Shown here: positions 25,368-33,617 of the stretch, piece after piece
Numbering within the stretch: the first letter of the stretch is position 1
Layout: the number at the start of each line of letters is the position of its first letter
Source of the DNA: Rhodococcus sp. EPR-157
GTDB lineage: Bacteria; Actinomycetota; Actinomycetes; Mycobacteriales; Mycobacteriaceae
Assembly: GCF_001647195.1 (NCBI RefSeq)
Contig: NZ_LVCV01000571.1
Span: 1-44,129, forward strand
Length of the DNA stretch: 44,129 nucleotides
Reading direction: 5' to 3'
The notes under the pieces: model-generated
Databases searched by the model: none
What the model saw: the letters and a program-made list of their open reading frames with translations, nothing else
Told to the model about the DNA's origin: nothing
Program-made: the position numbers and the translations under genes

Positions 25368-25411
25368 AGTGGCGCGGTTATGTGCACCCCGATGCACTTA
25401 ACCGCGCCACT
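25368..25411. repeat. Dispersed palindrome, copy 3
   Basis: A 19-base left arm AGTGGCGCGGTTATGTGCA, a 6-base loop, and a right arm whose reverse complement differs at one position. Short GGCGGCGGAGCCGCC-type flanks follow. It lies between the convergent stops of the alcohol dehydrogenase (25344) and acyl-CoA dehydrogenase (25439) genes. Confidence 0.88.
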
Positions 25412-25438
25412 GGCGGCGGAGCCGCCGACCGAGAACCC

Positions 25439-26644
25439 CTACAGATACTTGCGCAGCTCCATCTTCGCGATCGACATCTTGTGCACCTCATCGGGACCGT
25501 CGGCCAGCCTCAGGGTGCGGACGTGGGCGTACATCATCGCCAACGGGAAATCGTCGGTGACACCGCCACCCCCGTGCACCTGAATCGCCCGATCGATCAC
25601 CTTCAGAGCCATGATCGGCGCAGCAACCTTGATGGCCGCGATCTCGGTTCGTGCTTCCTTGTTTCCGACGGTGTCCATCAGGTGCGCAGCCTTGAGTGTC
25701 AGCAGACGCGTCATCTCGATGTCGATGCGCGACTCCGCGATCCAGTCCTGGATGTTCGCACGCGCCGCGACCGGCTTTCCGAACGTCACTCGCGCCGACG
25801 CGCGACGGCACATCAACTCCAGCGCCCGCTCGGCGACGCCGATGGTGCGCATCGCATGATGGATTCGCCCAGGTCCGAGCCGCGCCTGGCTGATAGCGAA
25901 ACCCTCACCCGGCCCCTTCAACACGTCCTTCGTCGGAACTCGCACGTCCTCGAACAGGATCTCTGCGTGCCCCTCACGATCGACGTAGCCGAACACCGGA
26001 AGGTTGCGCACGACGGTGACGCCCGGCGCATCGATCGGAACGACCAGCATCGACTGCTGCCTGTGCGTGGCAGCCTCGGGATCGGTCTTGCCCATGACGA
26101 TGAGAACGCGGCAGTTCTCGTGCATCGCGTTGGACGCGAACCACTTTCGGCCGTTCAGCACGTAGTCGTCACCGTCGAGCACCATACTCATCGCAATATT
26201 GGTTGCATCCGAACTTGCGACATCGGGCTCGGTCATGACGAAGGCCGAACGAATCGTGCCGTCCAACAGCGGCTTCAGATACTTTTCCTTGTGCTCGTCG
26301 GAGCCGAAGAGGGTGAAAACCTCCATGTTTCCGGTGTCCGGCGCGTTGCAGTTGCACGCCTCGGGCGCGAGCAGGCTTCGCCCCATGATCTCGGCGAGCG
26401 GTGCGTACTCCAGATTGGTCAGTCCGGGTCCCCATTCGGGGTGCGGATGGAAGAGGTTCCACAGGCCCCGGGATCGTGCTTCCTTCTTCAGATCCTCGAT
26501 GATCTGCGGCTGCGCATGCGGATTCCCGAGCTCACGCATCTGCTGCTCGTACACCGACTCCGCCGGGTAGACATACGAGTCCATGAATTCGAGTAGGTCG
26601 GCTTCGTACTTCTTGCCGCGGTCGGTGGTTTCGAAGAACGACAC
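25439..26644 (-). CDS. Acyl-CoA dehydrogenase
   Basis: The GTG at 26644 (GGAG about ten bases upstream) gives 401 residues. Family hallmarks are [72 protein letters not shown], and the C-terminal [35 protein letters not shown]. It is an FAD-dependent enzyme of the long FadE/ACAD11-like type that introduces a trans-2 double bond into an acyl-CoA. An open frame continues upstream to 26989, but it runs inside the SDR gene and was ignored. The SDR gene stops 13 bases upstream, and the pair is probably one operon. Confidence 0.9.
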   Translation of the reverse strand: MSFFETTDRGKKYEADLLEFMDSYVYPAESVYEQQMRELGNPHAQPQIIEDLKKEARSRGLWNLFHPHPEWGPGLTNLEYAPLAEIMGRSLLAPEACNCNAPDTGNMEVFTLFGSDEHKEKYLKPLLDGTIRSAFVMTEPDVASSDATNIAMSMVLDGDDYVLNGRKWFASNAMHENCRVLIVMGKTDPEAATHRQQSMLVVPIDAPGVTVVRNLPVFGYVDREGHAEILFEDVRVPTKDVLKGPGEGFAISQARLGPGRIHHAMRTIGVAERALELMCRRASARVTFGKPVAARANIQDWIAESRIDIEMTRLLTLKAAHLMDTVGNKEARTEIAAIKVAAPIMALKVIDRAIQVHGGGGVTDDFPLAMMYAHVRTLRLADGPDEVHKMSIAKMELRKYL

Positions 26645-26657
26645 TTGGCTTGTCTCC

Positions 26658-27470
26658 TCAGTCGGTTTCGCCCAGTAGGGCCTTCTGGTAGCGACGCATG
26701 CCGCGCAACCACCGGTCGTAGTCCGCACCCTTGTTGCGGTACATGTCCAGCACAGTTGCGTGCGGGAGGATGAGGAACTGCTCGGCGTCCATGGCCGCGA
26801 GCACGATCTCGGCCACTTCGGACGGCTCGAGCACGTCTCCTGCCGACAGCACGGCCTTCGTCGCGGCAGCGCCCAACGCGTTCCCGGATTCCTGGCCCTC
26901 GTACAGCAGCTTGGTGTTGACACCCATCGGGCACAGGCAACTGACACGGATTCCGCGGTCTCCGTACGTGACATTGAGCCACTCGGCAAACCCGACCGCG
27001 GCGTGCTTGGTCGTCGCGTATGTGGCAGAACCGATTTGAGTCAGCAGTCCGGCCGCAGACGCGGTGCTGACGAAGTATCCTTCGCCGCGCTCGAGCCACT
27101 GCGGAACCAGAATCTGCGCAGCCCTGATGTGCGCGCGGAGATTGACATCGATGGACAGATCCCAGTCCGCCTCGGTCGCCTCCAGTCCGGGCGCGCCGCT
27201 GATACCTGCGTTCGCGAAATACAGGTCCACCGGTCCGAATGTGTCCTCGGCAAGTGCGATCAGTGCGGTGATGTCCTCGGTCTTCGATGCGTCGCCACCG
27301 AGGGACACTGCCGTTCCGGCGTCCAGCCGCTCGACAACGTTCGATGCCGACACAGGATCCAGATCGGATACGACGACTTTGGCACCGGAGGCGACGAGCC
27401 GTTCGGCAAGCGCTCCCCCGATTCCACCGCCACCTCCGGTGATGACGGCAACCTTGCCTGTAACCTTCAT
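26658..27470 (-). CDS. SDR-family oxidoreductase
   Basis: This 270-residue classical SDR has TGGGGGIG (11-18), an ANAG version of the NNAG motif (87-90), and catalytic Ser138, Tyr151 and Lys155. The loop [14 protein letters not shown] and the C-terminal extension ([24 protein letters not shown]) recur in actinobacterial SDRs linked to fatty-acid or steroid catabolism. It probably oxidises a hydroxyacyl or alcohol intermediate for the adjacent acyl-CoA dehydrogenase. TATACC sits close upstream of the ATG, so the transcript may be nearly leaderless. Substrate unknown. Confidence 0.87.
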   Translation of the reverse strand: MKVTGKVAVITGGGGGIGGALAERLVASGAKVVVSDLDPVSASNVVERLDAGTAVSLGGDASKTEDITALIALAEDTFGPVDLYFANAGISGAPGLEATEADWDLSIDVNLRAHIRAAQILVPQWLERGEGYFVSTASAAGLLTQIGSATYATTKHAAVGFAEWLNVTYGDRGIRVSCLCPMGVNTKLLYEGQESGNALGAAATKAVLSAGDVLEPSEVAEIVLAAMDAEQFLILPHATVLDMYRNKGADYDRWLRGMRRYQKALLGETD

Positions 27471-27527
27471 CACCCAGGTATAGCACGCGGGGGAATACCG
27501 TCGGATGCCCACGGGTTCGACTCCGAC

Positions 27528-28673
27528 GTGACCGAAACAGCATCGAACACAGCGACAACCCTTACCGCCGGGCTCTTCACTCCTTTCGCGGTGAAGTCCT
27601 TGAAACTGCGCAATCGTTTCGCGATGGCACCGATGACGCGCGCATTCTCGCCCGGTGGCGTGCCGCGGGAGAACGTCGCCGAGTACTACCGCAAGCGTGC
27701 AGCAGGTGGCACCGGTCTGATCATCACCGAGGGCACGTTGATCCCCGATCCGGCAGCCGGTCCCGATACCCGCGTCCCCCACATTCACGGCAGCGAGAGT
27801 CTCGATGGCTGGAAGGGCGTGGTCGACGCCGTTCACTCGGAGGGGTCGTCGATCATCCCGCAACTCTGGCATCTCGGTGTCCAGCGCGGTGAGCAGCCAC
27901 GCCTCAATCCGGAGGTCACCACCGTCAGCCCGTCGGGACTCGGTCTCGATGGCAATCCCCTTGGGCGTGCGTTCACCAGCGCGGACCTCGATCAGCTCGT
28001 CCAGTACTGGGTCGATGCCGCGGTCAATGCGAAGAGTGTGGGATTCGACGGTGTCGAGCTGCACGGTGCGCACGGTTACCTCCTCGACGAGTTCCTTTGG
28101 CAGACAACGAATGTCCGCGACGACCGCTTCGGTGGGTCACTGGAAGCACGCACGCGCTTCCCGGCCGAGGTGGTCGCTGCCATCCGCGCCGAGGTGGGTG
28201 ACGACTTTGCCATCGTCTACCGCTATTCGCAGTGGAAGGCCGGTTTCTACGACGCCAAGATTGCTCGTTCACCGCAGGAACTCGAGAACGTCCTCACTCC
28301 GCTCGTCAACGCCGGCGTCGATGTGTTCCATCCGTCGACCCGCCGGCACTGGGAACCGGAATTCCCGGAACTGAGCGGCACGGAAGGTGTTCGCGGACTT
28401 GCGGGATGGACCAAGGAGATCACGGGTCTGCCTACGATCACCGTCGGATCCGTCGGGCTGGACAAGGTGTTCGACGGCGCCTGGGGTGACGACGCCGCGT
28501 CGGGTACGACCGGTCTGGAACCGCTGCTCGCGCAGTTCGAGCGCGAGGAGTTCGACATCGTCGCCGTCGGACGCGCGCTGCTCGCCGATCCGGAGTGGGT
28601 GCACAAGGTGCAGTCGGGGCGTCTCGACGACCGGATCGCGTTCTCCCGCGACCACATCACCACGCTGATCTAG
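27528..28673 (+). CDS. Old-yellow-enzyme family NADH:flavin oxidoreductase
   Basis: A GTG at 27528 gives 381 residues of an FMN-binding TIM barrel. Motifs are LKLRNRFAMAPMTR at the start, FDGVELHGAHGYLLDEFLW with the His pair that holds the enone, and TNVRDDRFGGSLEARTRF. Late segments PTITVGSVGL and DIVAVGRALLADPEWVHK contact FMN phosphate. It reduces activated alkenes or related electrophiles with NAD(P)H. The frame is open back to 26760 antisense to the SDR gene; this is a shadow and was not used. The gene is divergent from the SDR gene, with 57 bases between the starts. Confidence 0.88.
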   Translation: MTETASNTATTLTAGLFTPFAVKSLKLRNRFAMAPMTRAFSPGGVPRENVAEYYRKRAAGGTGLIITEGTLIPDPAAGPDTRVPHIHGSESLDGWKGVVDAVHSEGSSIIPQLWHLGVQRGEQPRLNPEVTTVSPSGLGLDGNPLGRAFTSADLDQLVQYWVDAAVNAKSVGFDGVELHGAHGYLLDEFLWQTTNVRDDRFGGSLEARTRFPAEVVAAIRAEVGDDFAIVYRYSQWKAGFYDAKIARSPQELENVLTPLVNAGVDVFHPSTRRHWEPEFPELSGTEGVRGLAGWTKEITGLPTITVGSVGLDKVFDGAWGDDAASGTTGLEPLLAQFEREEFDIVAVGRALLADPEWVHKVQSGRLDDRIAFSRDHITTLI

Positions 28674-28797
28674 CCGCGCCCGCGCACAGGTGGTCAGGCG
28701 TCAGCCGGACGGATCGTGGCTGCGCATCATCGATCAGCCCGAGTTCAACCCGACCACCTGAGCGACTTCGCCGAACCCTCTGACATCATTTCCAGTC

Positions 28798-30471
28798 GTG
28801 ATACCCCAGCGGCTACGCCGTACTGTCGACGCGCTCGCGCAGCGCCTCGGCCGAAGCAGCGCCGCTCTGTACGACCAGGTCCAGAAGTTCGACTCGGCCC
28901 ACCCGTGGTTCCTCAGCAGCGAGGAACGCGGCAACCCCGACACTCGAATAGCGGCATGGACCGAGGGCAACCGCGCCGTCCCCCTCGTTCACGGAAAGCC
29001 GTACTTCGCAGCTCTGGCCGCCGCCCTCGACAAGGCGGGCGCCGGAGACCTCGTACTGTTCACCGACTGGCGCGGCGACCCCGAGCAGGTGCTGACCGAC
29101 GACGGGGTCACCATCGAACAAGCCCTTGCCGATGTCGCAGGCCGCGGCGGCATCGTCAAGGGCATGGTCTGGCGCTCGCACATCGACACACTCGGCTTCA
29201 CCGGCCCGAAGAACCGAAAACTGGCGCAACGCCTGGAAGATGCCGGCGGTGAGGTCATCCTGGATCAGCGCGTCCTCGCGCTCGGCAGTCACCACCAGAA
29301 GTTCGTCGTCGTCCGCTATCGGGATCCCGCGAAGCCGGACGTCGCATTCGTCGGCGGAATCGATCTTGCGCGTGCACGCCGCGACGACGCCGACCATTTC
29401 GGCGACCCGGTCAGCAGGCCGTTCCCTCCGGAGTACGGCGAGATCCCGGCTTGGCACGACATGCAGGTACGGCTCGAGGGCCCGACCGTCCGCGACGTCG
29501 AGGACGTGTTTCGTGAGCGCTGGGAAGATCCGGCCGCTCTGTCACGGCTACCGTGGCACGCCATCCCCGACATACTCCGCGGAGTCACGCGTGAGCCGTC
29601 CGAACTGCCCGTCCAGATCGACGCGCCCGAGCCGGCGGGGACGTGCGCGGTGCAGTTGCTGCGGACCTATCCACGGCGACGGCCGGCGTATCCCTTCGCG
29701 ACGAAAGGCGAGCGCAGCGCTGCTCGGGCCTACGCGAAGGTGCTTCGCCGCGCACGTCGGCTCATCTACGTCGAGGATCAGTACTTGTGGTCGGTGGACG
29801 TCGCGCGTGTGTTCGCGGCAGCCCTGCGACGTTCACCCGATCTACGACTGGTCATCGTCGTACCGAAGTATCTCGACGACGACAGCGCCATCACCATCCC
29901 GTCGGCGCTTCTCGGTCACTCGGCTGCGCTCGACGTGATCCGCGACGCGGGCGGTGACCGCGTGCTGGTCCTCGATCTGGAGAACGATCGAGGAATCCCC
30001 GTGTACGTCCACTCGAAGGTCTGCATCGTCGACGATGTCTGGGCTGCGATCGGGTCGGACAACTTCAACCGGCGCTCCTGGACGCACGATTCGGAATTGA
30101 CGGCAGCGATCATCGACGCCGAGCGCGACGAACGGGCACCGACGGATCCCGGCCGCCTCGGTGACGGCGCGCGGGTGTTCGCGCGCGAACTGCGGCTCGA
30201 ACTGGCGCGCGAACATCTGGGGCGTGCTACCGGTGACGATGCGGACCTGATCGATCCGACGTCCTTCTTCGACACCGTGAGCAGTAGCGCAGAACGTCTC
30301 GACGCCTGGCATCGTGCGCCCTCCGGGTCGCCGAGGCCGTCCGGACGACTGCGCCGTCACAACATCGACGTACCCCCGCAGTGGCAGCAACGAGCAGCAG
30401 CGGTGGCGTATCGCCTGTTCGTGGACCCGGACGGACGACCGATCGGAATGCGGTTTCGGCGTCGGTTCTGA
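28798..30471 (+). CDS. Phospholipase D-like protein
   Basis: This 557-residue protein with a GTG start has two PLD-type catalytic regions. The second, H405-S-K407 to D412 (HSKVCIVD) followed by GSDNFNRRSW, is a canonical HKD motif. The first, H166-Q-K168 with FVVVRYRD, lacks Asp at the usual eighth position (Arg instead), although FVGGIDLARARRDD downstream is typical of actinobacterial family members. There is no signal peptide, so it is probably cytoplasmic. It likely cleaves or transfers phosphodiester bonds of phospholipids or another substrate. The first 124 bases upstream hold no gene; a 9-base inverted repeat (28687-28695/28752-28760) lies there. Confidence 0.85.
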   Translation: MIPQRLRRTVDALAQRLGRSSAALYDQVQKFDSAHPWFLSSEERGNPDTRIAAWTEGNRAVPLVHGKPYFAALAAALDKAGAGDLVLFTDWRGDPEQVLTDDGVTIEQALADVAGRGGIVKGMVWRSHIDTLGFTGPKNRKLAQRLEDAGGEVILDQRVLALGSHHQKFVVVRYRDPAKPDVAFVGGIDLARARRDDADHFGDPVSRPFPPEYGEIPAWHDMQVRLEGPTVRDVEDVFRERWEDPAALSRLPWHAIPDILRGVTREPSELPVQIDAPEPAGTCAVQLLRTYPRRRPAYPFATKGERSAARAYAKVLRRARRLIYVEDQYLWSVDVARVFAAALRRSPDLRLVIVVPKYLDDDSAITIPSALLGHSAALDVIRDAGGDRVLVLDLENDRGIPVYVHSKVCIVDDVWAAIGSDNFNRRSWTHDSELTAAIIDAERDERAPTDPGRLGDGARVFARELRLELAREHLGRATGDDADLIDPTSFFDTVSSSAERLDAWHRAPSGSPRPSGRLRRHNIDVPPQWQQRAAAVAYRLFVDPDGRPIGMRFRRRF

Positions 30472-30546
30472 CACACTGAACATCCTTCACGATGTGTTGT
30501 CGGCCGAAATTGGGTTTCACGATGGATTCTCCGGGTACGAGCAGTT

Positions 30547-31965
30547 GTGGCCGCTAGTCGTCTCTCCCCCGATGCCGTCGACGCAGCCCGACGGTCGGCG
30601 CTGATCGGGGTAGCGGTATTCGTCGCCTGTCTGCTCGGAATTGCCACCCGACTGCCGGGAACGCTCGCCGTGTTCTGGCCCGCCAACGCGCTTCTTCTCG
30701 GAATTCTGCTGCGCAGTCCCCGATCCGCCACCCCGGCGACCTGGATATGTGCAGCACTCGGGTTCTTTCTTGCCGACGCTGTCACCGGCAGTCCCCTCGT
30801 CCCCAACGTCGTGCTCAACCTATGCAACCTGGCGGGGGTAGTGGCGGGCTTCGCGTTGTACCGCTTCATCGGGCAGACGCGCCCGTGGCTCGAACGCGTC
30901 CAATCCCTCACTCTGCTCGCCGCCCTGATCGTCGCCGCTTCGGCCGCCGCCGCAGTCGCGGGAGGGTTCGCCAACGCGGCCCTTCACGGGCAACCGTGGG
31001 AGGAGGGCGCGACCCGCTGGTTCGTCGGTGAGTTCCTGAACTACATGTCCGTCATGCCGGCAGTACTGACCGCCCCGACGCTGACGTACCTTCGCCGGAT
31101 TCAACGTCGGCGCGAGGCGAGTGCTCTTCTCCGGCGCACTGTCCCAGCAGCGGCGCTGCTTGCGCTCGGGTTGATCCTGGTGTGGTTCGTCGGCGGTGCC
31201 GGCGCCATCACTTTTGCCACACCCGCGCTCGTCGTCGCGGCTTTGATGACGGGTGTCTTCGTCACGTCGTTGTTCATCCTGACCACTACGGTGTGGATGC
31301 TGATTCTCACCGCGGACGGCCACCTCGGAATGCCAGGCCTCGACCATGCGATGCCGGTGACCCTGTCGGTGATCATCGGGCTCTCGTTCCTGGCGATCGC
31401 CCCAGTGGCGGTGGCATGCGTGACGAACGAGCGCCGAATTGCGCTGGCCGCGCTGCGTCGAGCCGTGGCTCACGACGATCTCACCGGGGCCTTGCGGCGG
31501 GACGAGTTCTACCGGCGCGTGCAGAACCTGACGCGAGATTGGGGCGCCGGGTCCGCAGCAATCATGATGTTGGACCTCGACCACTTCAAGTCGCTGAACG
31601 ACACGTACGGCCACAGTGCCGGCGACGCCGCACTCGAACGCTTCGCCGACGACGTTCGATCACAGCTGCGCGGGGGCCACCTGTTCGCCCGGCTCGGCGG
31701 CGAGGAATTCGCCGTCTACCTTCGCGATACCTCGGAAGACCACGCCTTCGCACTTGCGGATTCGATCCGAATCGGCCAGTACAACCGCGCCACCGAGCCC
31801 CTGACCGGCCACGGAGTCACTGTCAGTATCGGAATCGCAACTGGATCCGACACCGTCGAGAATCTGGTCGTGGCCGCCGACCGAGCGCTCTACGACGCCA
31901 AGAGGCAGGGGCGAAATCGCATCGTGCTCGCGCGCGGAGCCGACGAGTTCGACTGCACCAGGTAG
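30547..31965 (+). CDS. MASE1-type membrane diguanylate cyclase (GGDEF)
   Basis: A GTG start gives 472 residues. About eight hydrophobic helices (residues about 17-295) form a MASE1-like sensor (WPANALLLGILL, WICAALGFFLADAV). A cytoplasmic GGDEF domain follows (DDLTGALRRDEFYRRV, MLDLDHFKSLNDTYGHSAGD) with an intact GGEEF signature at 384-388, so it should make cyclic di-GMP. The inhibitory I-site (RxxD just before) reads R-G-G-H, so product feedback is probably lost. There is no EAL domain. The signal sensed is unknown. It lies 75 bases after the phospholipase gene. Confidence 0.9.
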   Translation: MAASRLSPDAVDAARRSALIGVAVFVACLLGIATRLPGTLAVFWPANALLLGILLRSPRSATPATWICAALGFFLADAVTGSPLVPNVVLNLCNLAGVVAGFALYRFIGQTRPWLERVQSLTLLAALIVAASAAAAVAGGFANAALHGQPWEEGATRWFVGEFLNYMSVMPAVLTAPTLTYLRRIQRRREASALLRRTVPAAALLALGLILVWFVGGAGAITFATPALVVAALMTGVFVTSLFILTTTVWMLILTADGHLGMPGLDHAMPVTLSVIIGLSFLAIAPVAVACVTNERRIALAALRRAVAHDDLTGALRRDEFYRRVQNLTRDWGAGSAAIMMLDLDHFKSLNDTYGHSAGDAALERFADDVRSQLRGGHLFARLGGEEFAVYLRDTSEDHAFALADSIRIGQYNRATEPLTGHGVTVSIGIATGSDTVENLVVAADRALYDAKRQGRNRIVLARGADEFDCTR

Positions 31966-31966
31966 C

Positions 31967-32668
31967 TCAGGACAACGCCTCCACGACGCGATCTGCCAGT
32001 GGCTTCGTCGACGCGGGGTTCTGGCCGGTGTAGACGTTGCGATCGACGACGACGTGCGGAGCCCACGCGTCGGTGTTGGAGAACTGCGCTCCCGATTCGC
32101 GCAGACGAGTCTCGAGCAGCCACGGCGCCTTGTCCGCAAGGCCCGCCTGCGTCTCTTCCTCGTTCGTGAAGCCCGTCATTTCATAGCCGTCGAATGCCCA
32201 GACGCCATCGGACCGGGTCGCGGGCAGCAGCGCCGCCGGAGCGTGACACACCGCCGAGACCAGCTTGCCGCCGTCGAGGAAGTCGGACACCACAGCACCG
32301 AACTGATCCGATACGGCCAGGTCCTGCATGGGACCGTGCCCGCCCGGGACGAAGAGTGCGTCGAAGTCCGCAGCCAGCTGCTCCTCGAGCAAGGCGGGAC
32401 TCTGCAGAATCGACTCGATCGAGTCCAGGTACTTCCTCTGATCGGCCACCTTGGCGTCGTCGCCACCGTTGGCATCCACCGACAGTGAGCCCTCGTCGAC
32501 CACCGGCGCCTTGCCTCCCGGAGTGGCCACGACGACGTCCCATCCCGCTTCGACGAACGTCCGATGCGACTCGACGAGCTCCTCGGCCCAGAATCCGGTC
32601 GGGTGATCGGAACCGTCGTTCAAAGTCCAGTGGTCGGCGGCCGTGACAGCAAAGAGTAATTTCGTCAT
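31967..32668 (-). CDS. DJ-1/PfpI family protein (Hsp31/glyoxalase III-like)
   Basis: This 233-residue protein has the DJ-1 fold: LFVPGGHGPMQDL, a nucleophile elbow SAVCHAPAALL with Cys141-His142, and an N-terminal HPTGFWAEEL giving a conserved Glu near 29-30. The long form with the ADHWTLNDGSDHPTGFWAEEL region resembles Hsp31-type glyoxalase III/deglycase proteins, which remove methylglyoxal. It is coupled to the methyltransferase gene upstream (ATGA at 32665-32668). It converges on the GGDEF gene with a single base between stops. Confidence 0.88.
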   Translation of the reverse strand: MTKLLFAVTAADHWTLNDGSDHPTGFWAEELVESHRTFVEAGWDVVVATPGGKAPVVDEGSLSVDANGGDDAKVADQRKYLDSIESILQSPALLEEQLAADFDALFVPGGHGPMQDLAVSDQFGAVVSDFLDGGKLVSAVCHAPAALLPATRSDGVWAFDGYEMTGFTNEEETQAGLADKAPWLLETRLRESGAQFSNTDAWAPHVVVDRNVYTGQNPASTKPLADRVVEALS

Positions 32669-33549
32669 GATCGATTTATGCCCGGTTCCGACGAAACTGA
32701 ACCACTCGACTCACAACTCAGCGGTGTCGGCCGCGCCACCACCGTGAAATTGTCTGCCTGCGAATGGGTTTGCGACGGATCGATGGCAACCCCGTCGTCG
32801 CCGTAGATCGCCAGGATCTCGAAACCTGCAGCCTGCGTCAGGAGACGTAGATCCTGCAGCGAAGTGAAGTGCATCACCGGCGCGAAGTCATGCGCCGCAA
32901 GGGGTCCCACGGCCCACTCACCGTGATCCTCTTCACGACGTCGATTGCGGCGCCAGTTCGTCACTCGCCGGACTGCTCTCGATGGGTCGAGAAGCCTGCG
33001 TCCGACAGTCTGAAGCAGTCCGCGCGCCGACACCCTGACCGGCTCGGTAGGGCGTGCGATCTGGAACGGAGACTCTCCGAACGAGGGGCCGTCCTTGTTG
33101 AGGGTTGCGAACACCACGACCCCGTCGTCGGCGACGACACGCCTGAACTCGGCGAGGACGAGTCCCCGGTCACCGTGTTCGACGGTGTCCATGCCGTTGT
33201 TGCTGAACAGCACGAGACCGTATCTCCCGCTCTCTATTTCGGCCATATCCCGGGCGTCACCGACGTGAGCTGGAAGGCGCGGGAAGCCGCGACGGAAGGC
33301 GTCGATCATGTTCGGCGAGTAGTCGAGAGCGGTGTAGTCGTCGGTGAGCAGCAGGAGTAGTGACGTCGTCCGACCGCCGCCGACACCCACGTCGAGCACG
33401 GGCGAACCCCGCACGATCCGAGCCGCGGACACCAGGGCCGCTGCCTCGCCCCGATCGAGAAAACCCTCGGTCGGCGCTGCATACGCCTCGTACTCCGCGG
33501 CGACCCTCGGATCGTCGAAGACAGACTGGTTGTGATCTGCTCGATCCAT
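32665..33549 (-). CDS. Class I SAM-dependent methyltransferase
   Basis: This 294-residue protein has SAM-binding motif I (SPVLDVGVGGGRTTSLL, about 49-65), an acidic residue at TALDYSPNM (motif II), GDARDM, and YGLVLFSNNGMDTVEH (post motif). A basic stretch (RRVTNWRRNRRREED) follows in the C-terminal half. The acceptor is not identifiable. The stop overlaps the start of the DJ-1 gene. The 68 bases upstream of its start hold no gene. Confidence 0.85.
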   Translation of the reverse strand: MDRADHNQSVFDDPRVAAEYEAYAAPTEGFLDRGEAAALVSAARIVRGSPVLDVGVGGGRTTSLLLLLTDDYTALDYSPNMIDAFRRGFPRLPAHVGDARDMAEIESGRYGLVLFSNNGMDTVEHGDRGLVLAEFRRVVADDGVVVFATLNKDGPSFGESPFQIARPTEPVRVSARGLLQTVGRRLLDPSRAVRRVTNWRRNRRREEDHGEWAVGPLAAHDFAPVMHFTSLQDLRLLTQAAGFEILAIYGDDGVAIDPSQTHSQADNFTVVARPTPLSCESSGSVSSEPGINRS

Positions 33550-33617
33550 TGCTGACCCCCTCAGCGCTCACGAGTTTCGACCACTCTACAGAGCAAACCG
33601 AGGGACGGGCGGGTCAG

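Noticed and set aside
26760-27527. N-terminal extension of the old yellow enzyme
   Set aside because: It runs antisense through the SDR gene and has no resemblance to the family; OYE proteins begin close to the GTG at 27528.
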